Of a stretch of DNA of 64,000 bases, positions 52,529-60,913 are shown in pieces. Position numbers and translations under genes: made by a program. The first letter of the stretch is position 1. Each line of letters opens with the position of its first letter. The stretch spans positions 62,001 through 126,000 of the forward strand of contig NZ_FCNZ02000010.1 in NCBI RefSeq assembly GCF_001544495.1, written 5' to 3'. The notes beneath the pieces are model-generated. The model saw only the letters and a list, made by a program, of their open reading frames with translations, was not told where the DNA came from and did no database searches. The DNA is from Caballeronia telluris (GTDB lineage: Bacteria > Pseudomonadota > Gammaproteobacteria > Burkholderiales > Burkholderiaceae).

Positions 52529-53404
52529 TCAGCCGAATTTCCCCGCGACGATCTTCGCCGCCGATGCGAGCACGTCGTTGCGCGCCTTGGCATCCTGCTC
52601 GCGTTGCGTGAAATAGATCACGACGACGATCGGCGCCTTCGATGGCGGCCACAGCACGGCGACGTCGTTCGAGGTGCCGTAGTCGCCCGTGCCGGTCTTG
52701 TCGGCGACTTGCCAGTCGAGCGGCACGCCGGCGCGAATGCGCGCGTCGCCTGTCGTGTTGCCGCGCATCCACGCCTGAAGCTGGTCGCGCTCGCGTGCGC
52801 CGAGCGCATCGCCTAGCGCGAGCCGCTTAAGCGACCGAAGCATCGCGGCGGGCGTCGTCGTGTCGCGCAGGTCGCCGGGAATCGCCGTGTTGAGCTCGGT
52901 CTCCGTGCGGTCGAGGCGGAATTCGTCGTCGCCGATCGAGCGCGCGAATGCCGTCACCGCCGATGATCCGCCGAGCAGCCGGATCAACAGGTTCGCCGCC
53001 GAATTGTCGCTGTACTGAATGGCGGCGGCGCACAGTTCGGCAACCGTCATGCCGTCGGCGACGTGCTTCTCGGACACCGGCGAATAATTGACGAGATCGC
53101 TTTGCGTGTAGCGGATGCGCTGGTCAAGGAGACCGTCTTCGTGCGTGCTGCGCGTGAGAATCGCGGACGCGAGCAGCACCTTGAACGTGCTGCAAAACGG
53201 GAAGCGTTCGTCCGCGCGATAGTTGACGATCGCGCCGTCGCCGGTATTGAGCGCCGCCACGCCGAGGCGCCCGTTCGATGCGGCTTCGAGCGCCTTCAGC
53301 TGCGATGCGGCGGATTGGTCCGCGGGCCATGCGGTGCAGGCACTGGCGAACGGAACGGATGCGATAGCGGCGAGCAATGCGCGGCGAACGGGGGAATGCG
53401 TCAT
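52529..53404 (-). CDS. Class A beta-lactamase, PenA-like
   Basis: A 291-residue enzyme. The N-terminal signal contains a lipobox-like FASAC (Cys23). The catalytic motifs are intact: CSTFK with Ser72 (the residue equivalent to Ambler Ser70, preceded by the Cys69 seen in Burkholderia PenA), YSDNSA at 132-134, RTETELN with the general-base Glu168, and DKTGTG at 236-238. It hydrolyses beta-lactams in the periplasm. Many PenA genes have a divergent LysR regulator (PenR) directly upstream; here the upstream space instead carries IS-like scar B2 from 53476. Spectrum cannot be read from sequence. Confidence 0.92.
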   Translation of the reverse strand: MTHSPVRRALLAAIASVPFASACTAWPADQSAASQLKALEAASNGRLGVAALNTGDGAIVNYRADERFPFCSTFKVLLASAILTRSTHEDGLLDQRIRYTQSDLVNYSPVSEKHVADGMTVAELCAAAIQYSDNSAANLLIRLLGGSSAVTAFARSIGDDEFRLDRTETELNTAIPGDLRDTTTPAAMLRSLKRLALGDALGARERDQLQAWMRGNTTGDARIRAGVPLDWQVADKTGTGDYGTSNDVAVLWPPSKAPIVVVIYFTQREQDAKARNDVLASAAKIVAGKFG

Positions 53405-53475
53405 CTGGCATGGACCTCGATGGTGGACAGAGGGCGCAATTTTACGGGCGTATTCGTGGGCGGTTCCACAGGCGG

Positions 53476-53559
53476 GGTTCACGTCACTCTGAACTATCCC
53501 GATCCCGGTTCGCTTAACGCTGAACTTTCGGCCGCCACTTCCAACGTCAGAAATAGCGC
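53476..53559 (-). mobile_element. IS-end-like scar B2 (leftward-facing end)
   Basis: On the minus strand it reads GCGCTATTTCTGACGTTGG, AGTGGCGGCCGAAAG, then TTCAGCGTTAAGCGAA and TTCAGAGTGACGTGAA. It matches B1 (35861-35944) base for base over most of its length. It begins about 70 bp upstream of the beta-lactamase start. The remainder of the 53405-53786 gap shows no gene. Confidence 0.55.
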
Positions 53560-53786
53560 GGCCTGCTGCTCTGCGATCCATTGCGGCCGTTCAATGCTGT
53601 GTCAACCGACGGCCGCTTCCGGCAGTAGAATTAACGATCGTATTGCCGGTCGGACGCTGTGGCACGGCTAGGAATTCCCGCATGGCGACTTCCCGTTGCA
53701 GACGACGTCAGCGAGAAACCAGTTTCACAAACGGCAACAAGTTAGAGCCCCCGGCACGGCACGACAACCGCAGCCAACGCGCATCG

Positions 53787-54692
53787 TCACCGCAAACTAC
53801 TGAACAACTGCGCCACCAGATCGCGCAGCCAGCGATTTCCCGCTTCATGGTGATAGCGGGCATGCCAGTGCTGCCGCACTGCAAATCCCTCCACCGGGAT
53901 CGGACACGGATGCACCGACAGGTCATTAACCCTCCCCAGCGTCTCACCGATATGCCTCGGCAACGTGGCGATCAGATCGGTGCTCTTGATGATGGCCCCG
54001 AGCCCCAGAAAACCCGGCAGTTCAAGTACGACGCCCCGTTCGACGTGCTCGCGCACCAGCGCCTGCTCCAGCAATTGCGCCCCCGTCCCTGCCGAGATGG
54101 CGACATGGCCCTCCGTGCGGTAATGCTTAAGCCCAAGCTTGCCGCGCACGCGCGGATGATGCCTGTTCATCAGACACACCCAGTCCTGCGTGTATAGCTG
54201 CTGCTGGTAGATGCCGCCGCCGAGCCAGGGCACGTGACCGATTGCAAGGTCGGCCTCGCCCGATTCCAGCGCGCGTTCAGTATTGCCGTCGATCCTCGCG
54301 GCTTCGAGACGGATCCCCGGCGCCTGCGCACGCACGTGCGCCAGCATTCGCGGAAGCAGCGTGATATGGCTCGCGTCGGTCATGCAGATGCGGAACCGCC
54401 GCTTGGCGGTGGTGGGATCAAAGGCAATTTCCCACGCCGCAAAGCGCCGCAGCGATTCGAGAATCTCCCGGCACGGACCGATCAGCGCGTCGGCTTGCGG
54501 CGTCGGCGCCATGCCGGCTGGCGTTCGTATGAAGAGCGGGTCTTGCAGATGCTGCCGCAAACGGCCGAGCCAGATGCTGATGGTCGGCTGGCTTTGCCCG
54601 AGCTGCTCCGCGACGCGCGTCACGCTGCGAACGTCGTAGAGAAGATCGAAAAGCTGCAGCAGTTTCAGATCGGGGAGTTCTGCCGGGTTCAT
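53787..54692 (-). CDS. LysR-family regulator (NodD/LinR-like branch)
   Basis: A 301-residue regulator starting MNPAELPDLKLLQLFDLLYD. The HTH is at about 5-65 (SVTRVAEQLGQSQPTISIWLGRLRQHLQDPLFIRT, a pattern of the NodD-like branch with the DPLF motif). An effector domain follows. It is divergent from the ketopantoate-reductase-like gene and presumably activates the five-gene operon to its right. It is not PenR-like. It sits just inside the left IS-like scar. Confidence 0.92.
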   Translation of the reverse strand: MNPAELPDLKLLQLFDLLYDVRSVTRVAEQLGQSQPTISIWLGRLRQHLQDPLFIRTPAGMAPTPQADALIGPCREILESLRRFAAWEIAFDPTTAKRRFRICMTDASHITLLPRMLAHVRAQAPGIRLEAARIDGNTERALESGEADLAIGHVPWLGGGIYQQQLYTQDWVCLMNRHHPRVRGKLGLKHYRTEGHVAISAGTGAQLLEQALVREHVERGVVLELPGFLGLGAIIKSTDLIATLPRHIGETLGRVNDLSVHPCPIPVEGFAVRQHWHARYHHEAGNRWLRDLVAQLFSSLR

Positions 54693-54709
54693 GGCGATAT
54701 TGTCTGGCG

Positions 54710-54723
54710 CAATGGCGTCATTG
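54710..54723. promoter_or_regulatory. Candidate LysR operator in the LysR-PanE divergent region
   Basis: CAATG and CATTG arms separated by GCGT form a perfect 14-bp inverted repeat in the 94-bp divergent intergenic region. Further ATTG half-sites lie on both sides (near 54697 and 54731). Confidence 0.45.
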
Positions 54724-54786
54724 TATCCATTGCATTGCCTGCATGACCACCGAATCGTATCTTGATCTCCAGACAAGGAGACGACA

Positions 54787-55731
54787 GTGAAGATTGCGAT
54801 TCTGGGTGCGGGTGCACTGGGCTGCGCCATCGGCGCGGCGCTGACGGAAGGCGGCAACGAGGTCTGGCTGCTGAACCGATCGCCCCCCCACGTGGGAGCG
54901 ATGCGGCGTAACGGGCTGCTCGTAGACGATGCAAACGGCTCACGTCGCGTGCGTGTGCAGGCCACGACGCGGGCCGCCGAAGCGGGTGCCGTCGATCTGG
55001 TCGTCGTGCTGGTCAAGTCCTTTCATACCGACGCGGCGATGCGCGGTGCGCTGGCGCTGCTCGGCCCCGAAACCGTGGTGCTGTCGCTGCAAAACGGCCT
55101 TGGACACGAAGACGTGCTCGCGGACATCGTGGGTCGCGAGCGCGTGCTGGCGGGCAAGACCTACGTCGGCGGTGTGATGCGCAATCCGGGGCACATCGAG
55201 TCCGGCGTCGCCGGCAAGGCGACTTACATCGGCGAACTCGACGGCCGCATCACGTCCCGTGTGACGGCCATCGCCGCAACCTTCAACGCCGCCGGACTGG
55301 TCACCACGGTCAGCGACAACATCGTCGGCACGATGTGGGACAAGCTGCTGGTCAATGTCGCAACGGGCGCACTAACGGGCACGACCGGCTTGACCTACGG
55401 CCAGCTCTACGACGAGCCGCTTCTGAAAACAGCCGCACTGGCAGCCGTCGCCGAAGCGATCGCAGTCGCGCAGGCCGCCGGCGTGACGCTTTCCACCACC
55501 GATCCCGAACGCCCGTGGACCCTTGCCGGCGAAGGGCTTTCCGCCGGCTTCAAGACTTCGATGCTGCAAAGCCTCGAAAAAGGCTCCATCACCGAGATCG
55601 ACTTTATTAACGGCGCGGTCGTGCGCTGGGGACAACGCCTTGGTGTGCCGACGCCCGTCAACGCGACGCTGGTGGCATGCATCAAGGGCATCGAACGCGC
55701 GATGGCCGACCGACAACACGCAACAACTTGA
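54787..55731 (+). CDS. 2-dehydropantoate 2-reductase family protein
   Basis: A 314-residue NADPH-dependent reductase fold. The cofactor motif is MKIAILGAGALGCAIG. Catalytic features typical of PanE are seen: Lys in MWDKLLVNVATG, and the SMLQ...TEIDFINGAVVRWG segment. Outside the pantothenate pathway, family members reduce other 2-keto acids. Here it starts a catabolic-looking operon with a CoA-transferase and a dehydratase, so I infer a 2-hydroxyacid or 2-ketoacid role. A GGAGACGAC site precedes the ATG. Confidence 0.88.
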   Translation: MKIAILGAGALGCAIGAALTEGGNEVWLLNRSPPHVGAMRRNGLLVDDANGSRRVRVQATTRAAEAGAVDLVVVLVKSFHTDAAMRGALALLGPETVVLSLQNGLGHEDVLADIVGRERVLAGKTYVGGVMRNPGHIESGVAGKATYIGELDGRITSRVTAIAATFNAAGLVTTVSDNIVGTMWDKLLVNVATGALTGTTGLTYGQLYDEPLLKTAALAAVAEAIAVAQAAGVTLSTTDPERPWTLAGEGLSAGFKTSMLQSLEKGSITEIDFINGAVVRWGQRLGVPTPVNATLVACIKGIERAMADRQHATT

Positions 55732-55786
55732 ATGGGGCCCGGGTCAGTGCGTCGCACCAATTCGGGTCGACAACGGAGACAACCTT

Positions 55787-56179
55787 ATGAACGGCAGCAA
55801 AGCCTATCTTGAGCATGTCGCTATCTGGGTGAAGGACATCCACTGGCACATCCGCTTTTTCGAAGACGTGCTCGGCATGACGATGCGGGAGGTCGACGGC
55901 ACGATAGAGGAACCCCGTCAGTACTGGACGCTCGGCGGCTTGCAATTCATCCATGACCCGCAACACGATGCGCCCGAAGGCCGCCTCGGCCACCTCGGCG
56001 TGATGTGCGAAGACATGGAGGCAGCGCTCGCTGCAGCGCAAACGTACGGCGTCAGCGAAATGCCGCAAGGACGCAACTGGTTGCGCCTGCCCGACGGCCT
56101 CGCCGTCGAACTGATTCAGGCCAGACCTGCCACATGCGTCGCGCAGGCACTGGCGATCAACCCACGTTCAGAGGTGTGA
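55787..56179 (+). CDS. VOC family protein
   Basis: A 130-residue protein of the vicinal oxygen chelate fold: AYLEHVAIWVKDIHWHIRFFEDVLGM with the first metal-ligand His, then GHLGVMCEDMEAALAAAQTYG and GLAVELIQ with the closing Glu. This arrangement is seen in lactoylglutathione-lyase-like or epimerase/dioxygenase-like small enzymes. Specific function unknown. It is separated by 1 bp from the MaoC gene, so it is in the same operon. The start follows CGGAGACAACCTT. Confidence 0.85.
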   Translation: MNGSKAYLEHVAIWVKDIHWHIRFFEDVLGMTMREVDGTIEEPRQYWTLGGLQFIHDPQHDAPEGRLGHLGVMCEDMEAALAAAQTYGVSEMPQGRNWLRLPDGLAVELIQARPATCVAQALAINPRSEV

Positions 56180-56180
56180 C

Positions 56181-56639
56181 ATGACAACAATTGAAAAATA
56201 CTGGGATGACGCCAGCGAAGGCGACGAGTGCGTGAGCCCGGCTTATACCGTCACCAAAGAACGGATTCTCGCCTACGCCGACCTCACAGGCGACCACACG
56301 CCCGTGCATGTGGACGAGGAATACGCGAACGCGAGCCACTTCGGTTCGATCGTCGCCCACGGTCTCTTTGGCCTGTCTATCGCCGATGGCCTCAAGACTC
56401 AAAGCGATTACCGTTTCCTGCCAGGCATGTCGCTCGGCTGGACGTGGGACTTCAATCTGCCCATCAAGGTCAACGACGTGCTGCACGTCAAGTTCCGCGT
56501 CGGCGCGATGCGCGCGAGCAAGAGCCGTCCAGACTGGGGGATCGTCGTACTCCCGTCCGAGCTTGTTAGCCAGGACGGCAAGGTCGTCCAGCATGGCGAG
56601 CATCGTCTGATGGTGCCGCGCCGCCCGGGAGCATTCTGA
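56181..56639 (+). CDS. MaoC-family (hot-dog fold) dehydratase/hydratase
   Basis: A 152-residue protein. The hydratase-2 motif is clear: ILAYADLTGDHTPVHVDEEYA (catalytic Asp and His), followed by FGSIVAHGLFGLS. It hydrates or dehydrates a CoA thioester, such as a beta-hydroxyacyl-CoA, in the cytoplasm. It overlaps the CaiB-type transferase by 1 bp, which suggests the transferase makes its CoA substrate. Similar to mesaconyl- or itaconyl-type hydratases, but the sequence alone does not fix the substrate. Confidence 0.9.
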   Translation: MTTIEKYWDDASEGDECVSPAYTVTKERILAYADLTGDHTPVHVDEEYANASHFGSIVAHGLFGLSIADGLKTQSDYRFLPGMSLGWTWDFNLPIKVNDVLHVKFRVGAMRASKSRPDWGIVVLPSELVSQDGKVVQHGEHRLMVPRRPGAF

Positions 56640-57859
56640 TGCAGGCACGTCCTCTCGAAGGTATTCGCGTCGTCGACTACAGCCATTTTCTGGCCGGTCC
56701 GTATGTCGGGCGCTGTCTTGCGGCGCTGGGTGCCGAGGTCATCAAGGTCGAACGTCCCGGCAGCGGCGACGCGGGACGTCAGCATGCCACGGTGCTCGAT
56801 GACGAACAGAGCGGTTACTTCCTGCAACTCAACATGGGCAAGCGCGGCGTCAGCGTCAACATGCGCGACCCGCGTGGCAAGGCGTTCATGCAACGGCTGT
56901 GCGACTCGGCGGATGTGTTCGTCGAAAACTACCGGCCCGGTGCGCTGAACAAACTCGGGCTCGGTTACGACGAACTGTCTGCGCGCAATCCGAAGCTCGT
57001 CTACTGCTCGATCTCGGCCTACGGCCATACGGGACCGGATGCGCATCGCGCCGGTTTCGGTCTAATTGCCGAAGCGAAGAGCGGGATCATGCAGATGATC
57101 GGCACGCCCGGCGAGCCGCCGCCGCTGATGCGCATTTCGCTCGGCGACATGTACACGGGCATTCACGCGGTGGCGGCGATCAACGCCGCGCTGCTCGGTC
57201 GCGTGAAGAGCGGCCGCGGCCAGCATATCGACATGGCGCTTTACGACACACTGGTGTCGATGCACGAATACGCCGTGCAGTGCTACACGATGCAAGGCAT
57301 CCTGCCGGAGCAGACGGGTCATGACATGCCCACGTCGACGCTCTATGGCGTGTTCCGTGCCGCCGACGGCGACCTCGTCATCGCCGCGCAGGTGGACGAC
57401 GCGTGGAAGCGCTTCGCGGCGCTCGTCGAAGCGCACGGCGGACCAGCCGCCTTCGGCACCGACGCACGGTTCCACACGCTCGCAGGACGCAACACGAACC
57501 GTGCGGATATTTTGTCCGTCGTGAAGCCCTGGGTGGCTAGCCGACCCGTCGCACAGGTGCTCGAACTGCTGGATGGCGTCGACGTGCCGTGCGCCAAGGT
57601 GCAGCGCATTGACGAAGTGCTTGCCGATCCGCAGATCGTCGCGCGCGGCATGGTGGTCGAGCAGGAGCATCCGCGCTACGGCAAGTTGCGGATGCCGAAC
57701 CTGCCCTTTCGCTTCTCCGACTGCGACACGACGATCCGCGAGGTCGCGCCCGACCTGGGTCAGCACAACGCGGAAGTGGCGCGATCGCTCGGCTTCGGCG
57801 CGGCCGAGATCGACGCGATGCAAACCGATGGCGTGTTGTATTCAAAAGTGAGGCCATGA
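56639..57859 (+). CDS. CaiB/BaiF (family III) CoA-transferase
   Basis: A 406-residue CoA-transferase. Family III features: GIRVVDYSHFLAGPYVGR near the start, VIKVERPGSGDAGR, and the conserved Asp nucleophile in LRISLGDMYTGIHA-like context (MRISLGDMYTG, about residue 170). It transfers CoA between carboxylic acids. It overlaps both neighbours by 1-4 bp (MaoC before, AroE-like after). In the operon it presumably activates the acid that MaoC then hydrates or dehydrates. Confidence 0.92.
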   Translation: MQARPLEGIRVVDYSHFLAGPYVGRCLAALGAEVIKVERPGSGDAGRQHATVLDDEQSGYFLQLNMGKRGVSVNMRDPRGKAFMQRLCDSADVFVENYRPGALNKLGLGYDELSARNPKLVYCSISAYGHTGPDAHRAGFGLIAEAKSGIMQMIGTPGEPPPLMRISLGDMYTGIHAVAAINAALLGRVKSGRGQHIDMALYDTLVSMHEYAVQCYTMQGILPEQTGHDMPTSTLYGVFRAADGDLVIAAQVDDAWKRFAALVEAHGGPAAFGTDARFHTLAGRNTNRADILSVVKPWVASRPVAQVLELLDGVDVPCAKVQRIDEVLADPQIVARGMVVEQEHPRYGKLRMPNLPFRFSDCDTTIREVAPDLGQHNAEVARSLGFGAAEIDAMQTDGVLYSKVRP

Positions 57860-58692
57860 TGAGCGACCAGTACGCAGTGATCGGCAGCCCGATCGGACAC
57901 ACGAAATCTCCGCTGATCCATGGTCTCTTTGCACAGGAGACCCGGCAGGACATGTCCTATACGGCTATAGAAGGCCCGCTGGAGCCGCAGGACGCATTTG
58001 CCGCGACCGTGCGTGCGTTCATTGCGGCGGGCGGCAAAGGCATGAACGTGACCGCACCGTTCAAGCTGAAGGCCTTCGCCATGGCCGACGAACGTAGCGA
58101 ACGGGCGGAACTCGCGGGCGCCGCCAACGCGCTGAGCTTCAAGGACGGCCGGATCATCGCCGAGAACTTCGACGGCGTCGGCCTGTTACGCGACATCGAG
58201 GTCAATCTGAACCTGCCGATGAGCGGCAAGCGCGTGTTGATCCTCGGCGCGGGCGGCGCAGTGCATGGCGCATTGCTGCCCTTCCTTGCCGCGCGACCCG
58301 CCGAACTGGTCGTCGTCAATAGAGACGTCGCGAAGGTCAAGGCGCTGGCGGCGCAGGTCGTCGCGGGCGGCGCACTCCTCGCCTGCGGCTACGGCGATCT
58401 CGAGGCAATGGGGCAGTTCGATCTGGTGGTCAACGCGACGTCGGCCAGTCTCACCGGCGATCTGCCACCCGTGCCGCCGGGCGTTTTCAGTCCCGCAGGC
58501 GCGGCTTACGAGCTCGCCTACGGCAAGCGATTGACACCATTCCTGCGACTCGCGCGCAATGCAGGCGTGCGGACGATTGCGGACGGCGTGGGCATGCTGG
58601 TCGAGCAGGCGGCAGAGGCCTTCGCCTGGTGGCGCGGAGTGCGGCCGGAGACGCGGCCTGTGATCGACCGGCTAACGGTGCCGCTGGATTGA
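57856..58692 (+). CDS. Shikimate dehydrogenase-like protein (AroE paralogue)
   Basis: A 278-residue AroE-fold enzyme. The substrate motif is VIGSPIGHTKSPLIHGLF (Thr replaces the first Ser of S-x-S), the catalytic Lys is in NVTAPFKLKAF, the Asp in IAENFDGVGLL and the NADP motif is LILGAGGAVHGALL. It therefore retains more shikimate/quinate-type features than the paralogue at 21244. It is the last gene of the operon and overlaps the CoA-transferase by 4 bp. In this setting quinate, shikimate or another cyclic polyol is a plausible substrate. Confidence 0.88.
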   Translation: MMSDQYAVIGSPIGHTKSPLIHGLFAQETRQDMSYTAIEGPLEPQDAFAATVRAFIAAGGKGMNVTAPFKLKAFAMADERSERAELAGAANALSFKDGRIIAENFDGVGLLRDIEVNLNLPMSGKRVLILGAGGAVHGALLPFLAARPAELVVVNRDVAKVKALAAQVVAGGALLACGYGDLEAMGQFDLVVNATSASLTGDLPPVPPGVFSPAGAAYELAYGKRLTPFLRLARNAGVRTIADGVGMLVEQAAEAFAWWRGVRPETRPVIDRLTVPLD

Positions 58693-58912
58693 AAGTGCAA
58701 TGGAGTTACGACTGAAAACGATCGCGATGACAAGCGGACAGGTGACGATCGCCAGCGCGCCACGACCCGTAGCTGTGGTGCGACCAGATCCCGGCGCGAT
58801 CGGCACAAATCACAACCTTTCTCCAAGGCCCGAAGCTTTCGGGCTTGAGTGGCAGCTTTCGAAGCAAATGCGACTTTTGAGGTCCGTCTGCACGTGCGCG
58901 CGAACGATTGTA

Positions 58913-59018
58913 GTTGGCCGAACCGAGCCGGGCGCCCTCCCGATCATCCACACCTACACGCCGCGCCCCTCGACCGACCCCCCTTGGCCTGCGCCGCGAG
59001 TTAAAAGTCAAGTGAATC
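58913..59018 (+). mobile_element. IS-end-like scar A2 (rightward-facing end)
   Basis: The block reads TTGGCCGAACCGAGCCGG, a 20-bp insertion, CACCTACACGCC...GACCGACCCCCC, GGCCTGCGCCGCGAG, then a single TTAAAAGTCAAGTGAA-like module. It matches A1 (34714-34821). The rest of the 540-bp gap at 58693-59232 holds no recognised gene; AT content rises around 58800-58900. Confidence 0.55.
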
Positions 59019-59232
59019 TCGACAGTCGGGGTTGCTCATCGTGTTCCTGATGAAGCACACTTGAGGCAAGCCTTCCATCAGGCGCTGTTCGTTCGGGCCC
59101 GGACGGTTCATCTGAAATCCTCCTGATCGACAGCCGTGTTGTCACGGCCATTCGCGCGCTTCGACAAAAATAAGCGCGTGGAACGGGCTGCCCGTGAGCC
59201 GTTTTTTCCCTAATGACATCGAGGAGCCAAGT

Positions 59233-59640
59233 ATGTGGACGCATCACGAGAGCATCGAGATCGCCGCGGAGCCTGAGCGCATCTGGGCGCTATTCAGTGA
59301 TGTGGCGAGCTGGCCGCGATGGAACAGCGGTATCGAGCGCATCGAGCTTCACGGACCGTTCGTGACCGGCACGACGTTTTCCATGACCGTACCCGGCGCG
59401 GACACGTTCACGAGCCGGCTTCTGAACGTTCACGAGAACGCCTCCTTCGTCGACGAAACCATTCTGGACGGCACGCGCGTCGCGGTGCTGCACAATATCG
59501 CCCCGCTGTCTTCCGGCAAAAGCCGCGTGACCTACAGCACCGAGATCACCGGTCCGAACGAGGATGAATTCGGCCCGATGGTCACCGGCGATTTCGGGGA
59601 TGTCCTGAAGGCGCTGAAGTCGCTCGCAGAATCATCCTGA
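59233..59640 (+). CDS. SRPBCC family protein (polyketide cyclase-like)
   Basis: A 135-residue protein with the helix-grip (START-like) fold: SIEIAAEPERIWALFSDVASWPRWNSGIERIEL at the start and the long C-terminal helix ending LKALKSLAESS. Family members bind hydrophobic ligands in a deep pocket. The start MWTHHESIE was chosen over the upstream methionine because homology begins here. Function unknown; it may be co-transcribed with the oxidase gene 10 bp downstream. Confidence 0.85.
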   Translation: MWTHHESIEIAAEPERIWALFSDVASWPRWNSGIERIELHGPFVTGTTFSMTVPGADTFTSRLLNVHENASFVDETILDGTRVAVLHNIAPLSSGKSRVTYSTEITGPNEDEFGPMVTGDFGDVLKALKSLAESS

Positions 59641-59650
59641 GCAGCACGCC

Positions 59651-60904
59651 ATGACCAAAGACGTGATCGTGCTCGGCGCGGGCATCGTCGGCGTGAGTGC
59701 CGCCTTGCATCTGAGGCAGCGCGGCTGCGACGTCCTGCTCGTCGACAAACGCGCGCCCGGCGAAGAAACCAGCTTCGGCAATGCAGGCCTGATCGAGGCG
59801 TCGTCGGTCGTGCCCTACGCGTTCCCGCGCGACTGGCGCACCGTGCTGCGCTTCGCATGCAACGGTTCGACAGCGCTGCGCTACGACCTGCGCTCGCTGC
59901 CCGCCTACGCGCCGTGGCTTGCGCGCTACTGGCGCGAATCGGCGCCGGAGCAGCTCGCCGCCGCCGCGCGCGACATGCTGCCGCTCGTCTCGCGATGCGT
60001 CGCGGAACACGAGGCGCTGATCGATCGCGCTGGCCTGCACGCGCTCGTGCGACCGACCGGCTGGCTCGAAGCGTGTCGCTCGCGGGCCTCGTTCGAACGC
60101 ACGGCGCGTGAAGCGCAGCGGCTCGCGGCCACGCACGGACTCGCCGTCGACATCCTCGACAGCGCTGCGCTGCAACGTGCCGAAGCATCGCTCGCGCCCG
60201 GCTACGCCGGCGCGGTCCACTGGCACGATCCGCTCAGCGTGTCGGACCCCGGCGCGCTCACGAAGGGCTACGCACGGCTTTTCGAACGCGAAGGCGGACG
60301 CATCGTGCGGGGCGACGCCGCGACGCTCGAAGCCCTCCAAACGCGCGGCAACGGCTGGCGCGTGCAGACCGACGACGGCGCGATCGAGGCTGCGACGGTC
60401 GTCGTCGCGCTCGGGGTGTGGTCGGGCGATGTGCTGCGGCCGCTCGGGTATCGCGTCCCGCTGATGGCAAAGCGCGGCTATCACATGCATTACGAAGGCG
60501 CGGCAAACGCCGCGCTGAACCGTCCTGTCGTCGATATCGAGAACGGCTTCGTCGTGGCACCGATGAAGCGCGGGCTGCGGCTCACGACCGGCGTGGAACT
60601 CGCGCGTCGCGAGACACCGCCGAACTACGGGCAACTGGATGGCGCCGAACGCCTCGCCCGGCCGGTGTTCGGCCTCGGACGCAGGCTCGATGAAAAGCCG
60701 TGGCTCGGCCTGCGTCCATGTACACCGGACATGCGGCCGGTCATCGGTGCCGCCGAACGGCACGCAGGCTTATGGTTCGACTTCGGACACGCGCATCACG
60801 GCCTGACGCTCGGCCCCGTGACGGGGCGTCTGATCGCGGAACTGATCGTCGGCGAGACGCCGGTCGTCGATCCGGCGCCATACCGTCCAGCGAGATTCGC
60901 CTGA
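59651..60904 (+). CDS. FAD-dependent oxidoreductase, DadA-like
   Basis: A 417-residue flavoprotein. The dinucleotide motif is VIVLGAGIVGVSAALHLRQRG (residues 4-24). A SFGNAGLIEASSVVPYAFP segment and the C-terminal RPCTPDMRPVIGAAERHAGLWFDFGHAHHGLTLGPVTGRLIAELI stretch are typical of D-amino-acid dehydrogenases (DadA-like). It probably oxidises a D-amino acid or an N-methyl amino acid at the membrane. The substrate is uncertain. The stop codon is 10 bp from the end of the convergent efflux operon. Confidence 0.88.
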   Translation: MTKDVIVLGAGIVGVSAALHLRQRGCDVLLVDKRAPGEETSFGNAGLIEASSVVPYAFPRDWRTVLRFACNGSTALRYDLRSLPAYAPWLARYWRESAPEQLAAAARDMLPLVSRCVAEHEALIDRAGLHALVRPTGWLEACRSRASFERTAREAQRLAATHGLAVDILDSAALQRAEASLAPGYAGAVHWHDPLSVSDPGALTKGYARLFEREGGRIVRGDAATLEALQTRGNGWRVQTDDGAIEAATVVVALGVWSGDVLRPLGYRVPLMAKRGYHMHYEGAANAALNRPVVDIENGFVVAPMKRGLRLTTGVELARRETPPNYGQLDGAERLARPVFGLGRRLDEKPWLGLRPCTPDMRPVIGAAERHAGLWFDFGHAHHGLTLGPVTGRLIAELIVGETPVVDPAPYRPARFA

Positions 60905-60913
60905 GCGCCGCGC

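Noticed and set aside
53787..54692. LysR gene near the beta-lactamase considered as penR
   Set aside because: It is transcribed in the same direction as the beta-lactamase, belongs to a NodD-like branch by its HTH, and is divergent from the PanE-like gene instead.
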